Notes under the pieces: generated by a model
Databases searched by the model: none
What the model was told of the DNA's origin: nothing
What the model saw: only the letters and a program-made list of their open reading frames with translations
Program-made: the position numbers and the translations under genes
In this document: piece by piece, positions 36,172-44,656 of the stretch
How the letters are laid out: each line of letters starts with the position of its first letter
Numbering within the stretch: position 1 is the first letter of the stretch
Origin: Leifsonia poae
GTDB lineage: Bacteria > Actinomycetota > Actinomycetes > Actinomycetales > Microbacteriaceae
Reading direction: 5' to 3'
Assembly (NCBI RefSeq): GCF_020009625.1
Contig: NZ_JAIHLP010000002.1
Coordinates: 3,162,001-3,226,000 of the forward strand
Length of the DNA: 64,000 nucleotides

Positions 36172-36210
36172 GGGATGCGCATTCCCGGGGGCCCACGGGT
36201 TCGGTAGGCT
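36172..36210 (+). promoter_or_regulatory. ATGCGCAT operator and -10 element of a LacI gene
   Basis: GGGATGCGCATTCCC (36172-36186) is centred on the palindrome ATGCGCAT. TAGGCT (36205-36210) lies six bases before the GTG at 36217, predicting a leaderless transcript. The same operator core with matching flanks recurs at 47188-47200, upstream of a five-gene operon. Confidence 0.6.
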
Positions 36211-36216
36211 GGGGCC

Positions 36217-37275
36217 GTGAGCGAGACTCAGAGCGACGCGGCGCCGCGCCGACCGGTGACGCTCGACGACGTCGCCCTCAAGGCCGGGGTGTCGCAGCCG
36301 ACGGCCTCCCGGGTGCTGAACGGCAGCGATCGCAAGGTGGCCGAGAGCTACCGCGAACGTGTGCTGGCCGCCGCTCGCGAGCTCGGCTACACGCCCAACC
36401 TCGCCGCCCAGGTGATCGCCCGGGGCAGCTCCCGCACAGTCGCGCTGGTGATCAGCGGCATCTCCGACCCCTACTTCTCGGCGATGGCCGCCGCCATCAT
36501 GCGGCAGGCCGAGTCGGTGGACTTGCGCGTGTCGATCGCGGTGACCGATCGGCGACCGGATCGGGAACTCGACCTCGTGCGCGAGCTGCGCGGGCAGCAG
36601 CCCCGCGCCATCATCCTCGCCGGAACCGGCTATGTCGACCCGCCCACCGGCGGCGAGCTGGAGGCGGAACTGCGCCGCTACGAAGAGACCGGCGGCCGGG
36701 TCGTGCTGATCAGCCGCAGCGACCTGCCCTTCGAGACCGTCACCTTCGACAACCACGACGGCGCCCGTCAGCTGGCCGCCGACCTCGCCACCCTCGGCTA
36801 CCGGCGGGCGCTGGTGCTCGGCAGCGCCACGCCGCTGCTCTCGATGCAGCTGCGGGTCGAAGGGTTCGTCGCCGGCCTCACCGAGTCTGGCGCGAGTGGC
36901 GTCGAGACGGTCGTGCGGCATCCGGAGTTCAGCTGGGAGGGCGCGCGCGATGAGATCCTCGCCCTCGGCGACGACGAGCTGCGGCGGCTCCAACTCGTGT
37001 TCGCCATCACCGACGACATGGCGCTCGGGGCGATCGCCGGGCTGCGCGCTCGCGGCCGGCGCATCCCCGAGGACATCGCGGTGGCCGGGTTCGACGACAT
37101 CACGACGCTGCGGGATGTCGTGCCCGCGCTCACGACGGTGCATGTCGCCCTCGACGCCGTCGCCGAGGAGGCCATCGCACGTGCCCTCACGCCGGACGGC
37201 GACGTGCGCACCGTGCCCGCGTATCCGGTGATCCGGGCCAGCACGCCTCCGCTGGCCGCGCTCCCGGCTCGATAG
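36217..37275 (+). CDS. LacI-family transcriptional regulator
   Basis: 352 residues: HTH VTLDDVALKAGVSQPTASRVLN, hinge PNLAAQVIARGSS, effector domain with AVAGFDDITTLRDVVPALTTV. GTG 36217 is six bases after a -10 element and has no ribosome site, so it is probably leaderless. The ATGCGCAT palindrome just upstream is probably its own operator. The same sequence upstream of the 47144-41317 operon makes the MalEFG/aldehyde dehydrogenase/hydroxyacid dehydrogenase genes its likely second target. It is followed nine bases later by a paralogue. Confidence 0.92.
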   Translation: MSETQSDAAPRRPVTLDDVALKAGVSQPTASRVLNGSDRKVAESYRERVLAAARELGYTPNLAAQVIARGSSRTVALVISGISDPYFSAMAAAIMRQAESVDLRVSIAVTDRRPDRELDLVRELRGQQPRAIILAGTGYVDPPTGGELEAELRRYEETGGRVVLISRSDLPFETVTFDNHDGARQLAADLATLGYRRALVLGSATPLLSMQLRVEGFVAGLTESGASGVETVVRHPEFSWEGARDEILALGDDELRRLQLVFAITDDMALGAIAGLRARGRRIPEDIAVAGFDDITTLRDVVPALTTVHVALDAVAEEAIARALTPDGDVRTVPAYPVIRASTPPLAALPAR

Positions 37276-37284
37276 GGTGGGCCT
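37273..37284 (+). promoter_or_regulatory. -10 element of a leaderless LacI gene
   Basis: TAGGGT (37273-37278) lies exactly six bases before the GTG at 37285 and overlaps the stop codon of the preceding LacI gene. It suggests the second gene has its own promoter despite the 9-bp gap. Confidence 0.45.
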
Positions 37285-38301
37285 GTGACCGAGACCGCCG
37301 CCACCCTGTCGCAGGTCGCCGCGCACGCCGGGGTCTCGCTGGCCACCGCATCCCGTGCCCTCAACGGCAGCGCGCGCAAGGTGAATGCGGAGCTGCAGGC
37401 TCGGGTGCTCGCCTCCGCCGTCGAACTCGGCTACAGCCCGAACGTGCAGGCGCAGGCGGTCGCGCGGGGCACGAGCAACACGGTCGCCATCGTGGTCGGC
37501 GACATCGCCGACCCCTACTTCTCGAGCATCGCTTCCGGCGTCATCCGGGTCGCGGACGAGCGTGGGCTCATGGTCACCATCACTGCGACCGGAACCGCCA
37601 CCGCCGAAGGCACGGACGCCTCCCGCGAGGCGGCAACCCTCGCCGCGCTCCGCGGCCAACGACCGCGCGTCGTCATCCTCGCGGGAAGTCGCACGGTGGA
37701 CGCGCGCCCCAGCCACGACGACGGCCTCGCCCAGCTGTCGGCGATCGTGCGCGGCGGGGCGAGCGTCGCGCTCATCGGCCCGAACGTGCCCGGCGTGCGC
37801 TCGGTGACGGTGCTGAACCGTGAGGGGGCGACTGCCCTCGCGGTGGCGCTGCAGCAGCGCGGGTACAGCGACTTCACGATCCTCGCCGGGCCGGAGAACC
37901 TCCTCACGGCGCGCGACCGAACGTCGGGCTTCCTCGATGCCGCCCCGGATGCGCGGGTCGTTCCCGGCCCGTTTTCGCGCGAGGGCGGGTACGAGACGAT
38001 GGCGGCGCTTCTGGCCGCCGGCGACCGCCCCGGATGCGTCTTCGCGGTCACCGACGTCATGGCGGTCGGCGCGATGGTGGCCATGCGCGACGCGGGACTC
38101 ACCCCCGGCACCGAGATCGCCGTGGCGGGCTTCGACGATATCCCCCTGGTGCAGGACATCACCCCCGCGCTGACCACCGTCGCGCTTCCGCTGGCCGATA
38201 TCGGGGCGCGCGCCCTCGAACTCGCGCTCGCCGAAAGCCCGGACGCTGCGCTGACAACACCGTTCGCCGGGGTGGTGCGCCTCCGATCCTCGACCCCCTG
38301 A
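37285..38301 (+). CDS. LacI-family transcriptional regulator
   Basis: 338 residues: HTH LSQVAAHAGVSLATASRALN, hinge PNVQAQAVARGTS, effector domain with AVAGFDDIPLVQDITPALTTV. It is a tandem paralogue of the preceding gene (shared SDPYF/ADPYFS, RGQ-PR-ILAG and DI-PALTTV segments), probably by duplication. The different recognition helix suggests a different operator; the AAGCGCTT sites in this window are candidates. Start GTG 37285 has a -10 element six bases upstream. Confidence 0.92.
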   Translation: MTETAATLSQVAAHAGVSLATASRALNGSARKVNAELQARVLASAVELGYSPNVQAQAVARGTSNTVAIVVGDIADPYFSSIASGVIRVADERGLMVTITATGTATAEGTDASREAATLAALRGQRPRVVILAGSRTVDARPSHDDGLAQLSAIVRGGASVALIGPNVPGVRSVTVLNREGATALAVALQQRGYSDFTILAGPENLLTARDRTSGFLDAAPDARVVPGPFSREGGYETMAALLAAGDRPGCVFAVTDVMAVGAMVAMRDAGLTPGTEIAVAGFDDIPLVQDITPALTTVALPLADIGARALELALAESPDAALTTPFAGVVRLRSSTP

Positions 38302-38405
38302 CCCGATCAGGTCGGGTGGTGCGGGGACACGCCACGGGAGGAGGATTGACACCGTCGCATTGAGTGGGCAGGTAGTCTCGGGGCCGACCACTTGGAGGAG
38401 AAACC

Positions 38406-38825
38406 ATGCCGTATCTCACGAGCCTGCCGATGGGCGATCTCATCGGCCAGTCCGACGCCTTCGCGCCCGTATCGTCGTTCGTCGGCGGTCTGATCGGCTA
38501 CATCCTCGTTGTCCTGGCGCTCTGGCCGGTCTTCCGCAAGGCGGGCAAGCCGGGCTGGGGCTCCCTCATCCCGATCTACAACACCTACCTGCTGGTGAAG
38601 ATCGCCGGCTACCACGGTGCACTGGTCATCCTCTACTTCATCCCGATCGTCAACATCGTCGTCGCGATCATCGTGGCCTTCGGCGTGGGTCGCGCTTTCG
38701 GCCGGGGCGGGGCGTTCAGCTTCTTCCTGCTCTGGCTGCTCGCGATCATCGGCTACTTCATCGTCGGCTACGGCAACTCCCGGTACGTGGGCCCGGGCGG
38801 CCGCCGCGAGGCCACGACCGCCTAG
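38406..38825 (+). CDS. DUF5684-type small membrane protein
   Basis: 139 residues with four hydrophobic segments and the family stretch WPVFRKAGKPGWGSLIPIYNTYLLVKIAG. The ATG at 38406 follows GGAGGAG. This actinobacterial family is also found fused to signal peptidases, but here there is no catalytic domain. The function is unknown. It stands alone between the LacI pair and a convergent hydrolase gene. Confidence 0.8.
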   Translation: MPYLTSLPMGDLIGQSDAFAPVSSFVGGLIGYILVVLALWPVFRKAGKPGWGSLIPIYNTYLLVKIAGYHGALVILYFIPIVNIVVAIIVAFGVGRAFGRGGAFSFFLLWLLAIIGYFIVGYGNSRYVGPGGRREATTA

Positions 38826-38855
38826 CCGCTCGCGCTCGAGCCGCTCGCTCCCGCG

Positions 38856-40016
38856 TCAGCCGAGCAGCGGTAGGATGCGCTCGAACAGACGCGCGGGCAC
38901 ATCCGGGTCGTCGCCCGTGCCGTTCATGACCATGGCCACGCTCATCCCCGTCTTCGGGTCGTACATCGCGAGGCACTGGTAGCCGATCCCGACGCCGGTG
39001 TGCCCGATCCAGCCGCGGATCACGCCGACGCCCAGGCCGTAGGAGTCGTAGAGCGGCCCTTTCGGATCGGTCGACGCCTTCGAGAGCTGTGCGGTGCGCT
39101 CGGCGAACGTCGCCGCCTTCAGGGTCTTGCCGGTGCCGAGCGCCCGCGCCCACCCGTCCAGGTCGCCGACCGTCCCGGTGAGACCGCCGGCCGCTGAGAA
39201 CAGGGCGAACGACACGGCCGGCAGCGCCTCAGGCGCCGCACCCCGGCCCCCGACCTGGTAGGGCGCGGCGGCCGGCGACGCCATCGCTCCGTTCCCGGGG
39301 TACGAGATCGAGCCCAGCCCCAGCGGTGTCGTCAGCCGGGCGGCCACCTCCTGAGCCCACGGATGCCCGGTCACGGCCTCGATCACGCGCCCCAGCAGAA
39401 CAGTGTTCGTGTTCGAGTACTCGTATGCCGTGCCCGGCGCGAAGTCGAGCGGCTGCGCGAACGCCGCGGCGAGGAGCTCGTCGTCCGTCCACGCGCGGGT
39501 CGGATCCGCCTGCAGTCCGCTCTGCACGGACGGAGTGGCCGAATAGTTCACGAGGCCCGAGCGCATCCCCGCGAGCTCGCGGATCGTGATCTCGTTCCCC
39601 GACGGAACGCCCGGCACGAAACGCGAGATCGGATCGTCGAGGCCGACCTTCTTCTCATCGACGAGCTGGAGGACGACCGTCACGGTGAACGACTTGGTGA
39701 TGCTGCGATAGGCGAACCGGTCGTCGGCCTTCACTGCTCGTTTCGGGTCCAGCACGGCGTCGCCGGTCGCGTGCACCCAGGGAACGGCGCCCTCTGCACG
39801 CGTGATCCGCACAGCGGCGCCGGGGATGCCCGCGGCGGCGATCGTGTCATCCACCGCGGCAGCGATCCGCGCCGTCGGCAAGGACGTGGCGGTCGGACCA
39901 GCGGAAGCCGGAACTGCGGAGTGCGGACCACCCGACCCCGCGCATCCGCTCAGCAGAGCGAGCCCGAGCCCCCCGGCGGCGGCGACGACGATGAAAGACC
40001 TCCGACGATTCCCCAC
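38856..40016 (-). CDS. Beta-lactamase-fold serine hydrolase lipoprotein
   Basis: 386 residues. The signal peptide ends in the lipobox ALLSGCAGS (Cys at about residue 25). The class C beta-lactamase/DD-peptidase fold shows SxxK in RSITKSF, the YxN triad in YEYSNTN and an HTG box in IGHTGVG. Such lipoproteins act on the outer face of the membrane as carboxypeptidases, esterases or beta-lactam hydrolases. The sequence alone does not separate these. It is transcribed away from the adhesin pseudogene. Confidence 0.88.
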   Translation of the reverse strand: MGNRRRSFIVVAAAGGLGLALLSGCAGSGGPHSAVPASAGPTATSLPTARIAAAVDDTIAAAGIPGAAVRITRAEGAVPWVHATGDAVLDPKRAVKADDRFAYRSITKSFTVTVVLQLVDEKKVGLDDPISRFVPGVPSGNEITIRELAGMRSGLVNYSATPSVQSGLQADPTRAWTDDELLAAAFAQPLDFAPGTAYEYSNTNTVLLGRVIEAVTGHPWAQEVAARLTTPLGLGSISYPGNGAMASPAAAPYQVGGRGAAPEALPAVSFALFSAAGGLTGTVGDLDGWARALGTGKTLKAATFAERTAQLSKASTDPKGPLYDSYGLGVGVIRGWIGHTGVGIGYQCLAMYDPKTGMSVAMVMNGTGDDPDVPARLFERILPLLG

Positions 40017-40180
40017 GCCGCCATCCTAGGAGGGCGGCGACAGGGCGGCTAGGCCCCCCTGCCGGCCCACCCCCATCCCGTTCGGGGCTTCTTCGCTACC
40101 CGAGCCGCCCGCTACGGTGGGGCGCGCCGGATCTCCGACCCGGCACTCACGCCCCGTTCGATGAAAGGACACGAACACCG

Positions 40181-41320
40181 ATGACGCAGAGACCCCCTCG
40201 CCGCCGGGCTCGAGTTCTGCTCGCCCTGGGCCTCAGCGCTCTCCTCTCCTGAGCGGCGCTCGCCGCGGCCGCTCCGGCGACCGCCGCGCCGGCTTCTCCG
40301 CACGACGGTGGTTCGGTCTACGTCGGGGATCGGCAGGGGTACGGCGGCACCGGGGTCTTCCCGATCTATGCCGAGGCACCTGCCGATCCCGCCGATCCGG
40401 GGGAGCCCGCGCTGTGGGGGTACTGCATCGAGCACGATGTTCATGCCCTGACGCACATCGGGGGCGTCGTCGGCGATCCGACGACGTATCCGGGGGTGAA
40501 CCACTTCACCGATCCGGCCGTTCAGAGCACGGTGTTCTGGGTTCTCGCGCACAGTTACCCTGCGCTCGGTCTGGCGGAGTTCGGAGCCGCGGCGGGCGTG
40601 CCCGGGATCCAGCGGAACGACGCGATCGAGGCGACGCAGTACGCGATCTGGCGGTACACGGAACTCGACTACGACGCTGCCTGGGCTTTCGAGACGCCGG
40701 AATCTGAGGCTGCGTACTACCACCTCCTCGCCGGGGCGAACGCGAGCGGGGGCACATCGGCGGACACCGCGACGATCGCGATCTCCGCGCCATCGGCCGC
40801 TCAGACGGGCCGGTCCCTCGTCGGTCCGTTCACGGTGACCACGAACCGGACGGCTGTCCAGGTCTCCACGGCTCCGTCCGTCACGGTGACGGATGCCGGT
40901 GGCGCTCCGATCGACACGGGCGCGGTCGTCGACGGTCAGGCCCTCTATCTCGACCTTCGGAAAAGTGCCGCGGCCGGCAGCGCGACGATCACCGGCACCG
41001 TCTCGGGTTCCGCTGTGAACGGGCATGTCGTCTCGGTGCCGACGACGCCGGGGGGAGCGCCCACGGGCGCGGATCACGCTCAGTCGATCATTCTCGTCGC
41101 AGCGGCGACGGCGACGACCAGTGCCGACGCCGCCGCCGTCTGGCGAGCCGCGGTCGACGCTCCCGCTGCGACGCAGGCGCCGACCTCGGCGGGCGGGTCG
41201 GCCGATGAGCTCGCCGCCACCGGTTCCGCCTTCGACGGCGGAGTCGTCGCGGTGGCGGTCATCGCCATCCTCGCGGGCGTCGCTGTCGCCCTGGGCCGCC
41301 GCATCCGCTCGGGGGGCTAG
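40181..41320 (+). pseudogene. TQXA-domain, LAxTG-anchored surface protein with in-frame stop
   Basis: ATG 40181 opens a basic, hydrophobic signal peptide (RRRARVLLALGLSALLS) interrupted by TGA at 40250-40252. The same frame then resumes with AALAAAAPATAAPAS and runs to 41320. The mature part has a TQXA thioester domain: Cys in GYCIEHDV, and TQYAIW with the Gln that would form the Cys-Gln cross-link. The C-terminus has LAATGS, a hydrophobic helix and RRIRSGG, a sortase signal of the actinobacterial LAxTG type. A single G-to-T change (GGA to TGA) would explain the stop. Its last bases overlap the stop of the convergent permease by three to four bases. Confidence 0.85.
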
Positions 41321-42216
41321 ATCTTGACGCCGCCCGAGATCAGGTCGATCTTCCAGTAGCGCTGCAGCGAGAGGAAGAGGATGGCCAGCGGCACGATCGA
41401 TACGAGCACACCGGCGATCACGATCGAGTATTGGGCCGCCTGCCCGCCGGTGATGATCATCAACCCGTACAGGCCGAGGGTCAGCGGGTAGAGCTGGTCA
41501 TTGTTGATCATCACGAAGGGCAGCAGGAAGTTGTTCCAGATGCCGATGAACTGCAGCAGGAACACGGTCACGAGCGCCGGCATCATCAGCCGGGAGCCGA
41601 CGGACCAGAAGATGCGCCACTCGCTGCCGCCGTCGATGCGGGCCGCCTCCATGATCTCGTCGGGTACCGAGGCCTCAGCGTAGATTTTGCACAGGTAGAT
41701 CGCGAACGGGCTGACCAGCTGGGGGAGGATGACCGAGGCATAGTTGTTGGTCATGCCGAACTTCGCCAGCAGCAGGAACTGCGGGATGGCGAGCATGATC
41801 TGCGGCAGCAGAACCGCGCCGACGATGAGACGGAAGATCCACTTCGATCCGGTGAACCGGTACTTGCCGAGAGCGTAGCCGGCCGCCCCGGCGATGAGGG
41901 TCGAGAGGATGCCGCCGCCGATCGCGTAGATCACCGAGTTGAGCGCCCACCGGCCGAAGATGCCGTTGTTGTAGGTGAACAGGGCTTGCATATTTGTCCA
42001 GAAGCCGCCGTGGAACACCGGGAGGAACGCGGGGGTCGAGAAGAGCTCGTCGTTCGTCTTGGTGGAGGCGATCACGATCCAGAGCACCGGGAGCACACAG
42101 TAGAGCGCTCCGATGATGAGGATGATCGTCGGCACGAGGTGCAACCCTGTGCGGGTGCGCAGCGGGCCGGGCTCCTTCGCCGTCGCCCGAGCGGCCGTGG
42201 TCGTGAGCGTGGTCAT
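41317..42216 (-). CDS. Sugar ABC transporter permease, MalG type
   Basis: 299 residues, about six membrane segments, with the EAA loop DEIMEAARIDGGSEWRIFWSV and the MalG-type C-terminus (RYWKIDLISGGVKI). It is the second permease of a CUT1 carbohydrate transporter and overlaps the MalF-type gene by four bases. No ATPase gene is present; CUT1 systems in actinobacteria usually share a separately encoded MsiK-type ATPase. Confidence 0.93.
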   Translation of the reverse strand: MTTLTTTAARATAKEPGPLRTRTGLHLVPTIILIIGALYCVLPVLWIVIASTKTNDELFSTPAFLPVFHGGFWTNMQALFTYNNGIFGRWALNSVIYAIGGGILSTLIAGAAGYALGKYRFTGSKWIFRLIVGAVLLPQIMLAIPQFLLLAKFGMTNNYASVILPQLVSPFAIYLCKIYAEASVPDEIMEAARIDGGSEWRIFWSVGSRLMMPALVTVFLLQFIGIWNNFLLPFVMINNDQLYPLTLGLYGLMIITGGQAAQYSIVIAGVLVSIVPLAILFLSLQRYWKIDLISGGVKI

Positions 42217-43193
42217 TTGGTCTCCCTCCGCGAGAAGCGCCGGCCGATGACGTTGACCAGCACGGTTGCCGTGACGGTCATGATGATGAGGATGAACGAG
42301 GTGGCGGCGCCCTCGTAGATGCTGTTGTTCACGAACGCGTCTGTGTAGACCCGCATCAGGGGAACCCAGGTGGACGAGATGGCGTTGGCCAGGGGTTTGA
42401 GGGTGGTCGGCTCGTTGAAGAGCTGAAGGGCGCCGATCACCGAGAAGAGGGCCACCATCGTGATGGCCGGGGCGATCAGCGGCAGTTTCACCCGCAAGGC
42501 GATCTGCAGCTCGGACGCCCCGTCGAGCTCCGCAGCCTCGAAGAGGTCTTTCGGGAGGCTGCGCACGGCCGTGTAGAGGATCACCATGTTGAAGCCGACG
42601 ACTCCCCAGACGGCCACATTCGCCACCGAGAAAAAGATCCCGGTCGTGCCGAAGTAGTTGATGATCTGGCCGCCGATCGGGCTGGTGGCCGGGAGGTACA
42701 TGAAGCCCCAGAGTAGGGAGGCGACGACACCGGGAACGGCATACGGCAAGAAGATCGCGAGGCGGGTGACCCCGACCAGACGGGCCTTCTTCGCGTCAAG
42801 GCACAGGGCGAACAGTGTGGCGAGGACGATCGTGAGCGGCACGCCGATGAGCGCGATCAGCAGCATCCGGCCGAGGCTGGCCCAGAACTCGGGGTCGCCC
42901 AGCGTGCTGATGTAGTTGGCGAACCCGGCGAACACTTCAGTGGTGCCGCCGGCGCCCAGCAGACCGCTGCCCACCTTCAGCTGCAGAAAGCTGAGCGCGA
43001 CGGCGTAGACGGCCGGGGCGATGGTGAACAGGATCAGCAGGATGACGGCGGGCGCAACGAGCACGATCGGCAGGATGCTCCTCTTGCGGCGTGGCCGGCG
43101 CTCGCCCGGCGCCGTGGCGAGCCGGGTGGCCGGCCGGCGGGATGCGGCTCCGCGCGCCGGTTTCGACGCGGTGCTGTCTCCGATGACGGCCAT
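42213..43193 (-). CDS. Sugar ABC transporter permease, MalF type
   Basis: 326 residues with a basic 50-residue N-terminus, six membrane segments and the EAA loop DLFEAAELDGASELQIALRV. The ATG at 43193 is preceded by GAGGAG; the frame continues upstream as a His/Pro-rich stretch that is not family-like. It follows the binding-protein gene after a 102-bp gap holding a 10-bp stem, and is coupled to the MalG-type gene. Confidence 0.93.
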   Translation of the reverse strand: MAVIGDSTASKPARGAASRRPATRLATAPGERRPRRKRSILPIVLVAPAVILLILFTIAPAVYAVALSFLQLKVGSGLLGAGGTTEVFAGFANYISTLGDPEFWASLGRMLLIALIGVPLTIVLATLFALCLDAKKARLVGVTRLAIFLPYAVPGVVASLLWGFMYLPATSPIGGQIINYFGTTGIFFSVANVAVWGVVGFNMVILYTAVRSLPKDLFEAAELDGASELQIALRVKLPLIAPAITMVALFSVIGALQLFNEPTTLKPLANAISSTWVPLMRVYTDAFVNNSIYEGAATSFILIIMTVTATVLVNVIGRRFSRRETK

Positions 43194-43243
43194 GACGTGT
43201 TCTCCTCGGGAAAACGGGGGATGCGGGAGGTGGGGTGGCGGAC

Positions 43244-43281
43244 GGGGCGGGAGGCGGAGACAAGGGTCGCTCTCCCGCCCC
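43244..43281 (-). terminator. 10-bp stem after the binding-protein gene
   Basis: GGGGCGGGAG (43244-43253) pairs exactly with CTCCCGCCCC (43272-43281) around an 18-base loop. It lies between the family-1 binding-protein stop and the MalF-type start and has no T-tract. It is the third binding-protein-trailing hairpin in the window. Confidence 0.6.
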
Positions 43282-43295
43282 ATCCAGCAGGGGCG

Positions 43296-44615
43296 TCAGC
43301 CGGTGACCTTGAAGCCGATCTTCTTCATGTCGGTGACGGTGTCAGTCTGCATCGTGTCGAGCGCGGCGGATAGCTGCGTCTTGTTCTGAAGGGCCGCGGC
43401 GAACGAGTTCGAGTACGAGTCGAACGTGACGTTGGCGTTCGGTCCCCAGATGTCGAAGGTGCGCACGCCCTTCGCAACGGTGGCCATCAGCGTGTTGTAG
43501 TCCGGCTGGTTCGACATGAACGGTGGCGGGGTCTGCAGCACGGGCAGCGTCTGGTTGGAGATGCTCGCGGGGAAGACCTGCACGTTCTTGATCAGCGAGG
43601 TGACGCCCTCCTTGGAGGAGTTCATCCACTTCACGAACTTCGCGGCCTCGGCCGGGTGCTTGGAGTTCGCGGTCACGGCCTCGGTCTCACCGCCCCAGAT
43701 GCCGACAGTGTTGTCGCCGGCGGTCCAGGCGGGCAACGGTGCGGCCTCCCACTTGCCGGCGGTGTCCTTCGCGATCGACGGGAGCTGGTTGGGAGCCCAC
43801 TGCGCACCGACCCAGCCGACGAGCGAGCCGTTGTTCATATCGGTGTTCCACTGCGCCGACCAGTTCGGCTCGGGGCTCACGAGCCCCTTGTTCACCAGGT
43901 CGCCCCAGTAGTCGGCCACCTTCTTGCTGGGGGCGTCGTTGATGGCGACGGTCCAGTTGTCTTTGCCGGAGGTGGTCCACCAATTGGCGCCCGCCTGCTG
44001 TGCGAGCCCGGCGAACCAGCCAGGGTCGGCCGCGGTGAAGTTTCCGATGTACTTCTTGGGGTCGGCCGCGTGGATGGTCGCGGCGTCGGCCGCATATTCC
44101 GCCCAGGTGGTCGGGGCCTTCAAACCGAGCGAATCCCAGATGTCCTTGCGGTAGAAGAACACCATCGGGCACACGTTCTGGGGAACGCCGTAGGTCTTGC
44201 CCTCGAACTGCACCTGGGCCAGCGTCGACTTCGAGAAGTCGCTCGAGAGGTCGCCCACATACTTGTCGATGGGGATGACCACGTTGTTCGCGATGAGTGC
44301 GGGGAGCGCCTGGTACTCGACCTCGGTCACGTCCGGGTTGGTTCCGGCCTTGTTGTTCGTGATGAGCTTGTTGTAGAGGGTGTAGCCGGTGCCCGAGGGT
44401 TTCGTCAGCTTCACCTGGATGTTCGGGTTCGCCTTGTTCCACTCGTCGACGACGGCCTGCATGCCGCCGTCCCAGTTCACGTAGTTCAGGGTCACCTTGC
44501 CGCCCGAACTGGAGGCGTCCGTGCCGCCCGAGCTCGAGCATCCGGTCAGCACCGTCGCCGCCGCGGCGAGCACGCCGACCGTGGCGCCGATGGTCCTCAG
44601 CGTTGTCTTTCTCAC
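43296..44615 (-). CDS. Extracellular solute-binding lipoprotein, family 1 (CUT1 sugar binder)
   Basis: A 439-residue MalE-like lipoprotein with lipobox VLTGCSSSG (Cys at about residue 23) and the family segment WAPNQLPSIAKDTAGKWEAAPLP. GTG 44615 was chosen because AAGGAG lies nine bases upstream; the ATG at 44624 directly abuts that site and is too close. It binds the sugar carried by the MalF/MalG-type permeases. The upstream aldehyde and hydroxyacid dehydrogenases point to a sugar or sugar acid metabolised oxidatively. Confidence 0.93.
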   Translation of the reverse strand: MRKTTLRTIGATVGVLAAAATVLTGCSSSGGTDASSSGGKVTLNYVNWDGGMQAVVDEWNKANPNIQVKLTKPSGTGYTLYNKLITNNKAGTNPDVTEVEYQALPALIANNVVIPIDKYVGDLSSDFSKSTLAQVQFEGKTYGVPQNVCPMVFFYRKDIWDSLGLKAPTTWAEYAADAATIHAADPKKYIGNFTAADPGWFAGLAQQAGANWWTTSGKDNWTVAINDAPSKKVADYWGDLVNKGLVSPEPNWSAQWNTDMNNGSLVGWVGAQWAPNQLPSIAKDTAGKWEAAPLPAWTAGDNTVGIWGGETEAVTANSKHPAEAAKFVKWMNSSKEGVTSLIKNVQVFPASISNQTLPVLQTPPPFMSNQPDYNTLMATVAKGVRTFDIWGPNANVTFDSYSNSFAAALQNKTQLSAALDTMQTDTVTDMKKIGFKVTG

Positions 44616-44656
44616 TGTGTACATCTCCTTTGATGGATGGTGGTGCGGGTTGCCGT

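Noticed and set aside
35896..38391. Open frame of more than 800 codons on the minus strand across the LacI pair
   Set aside because: It lies antisense to two clear LacI genes and is made of Arg, Gly, His and Asp runs without domains, as expected for a shadow frame in GC-rich DNA.
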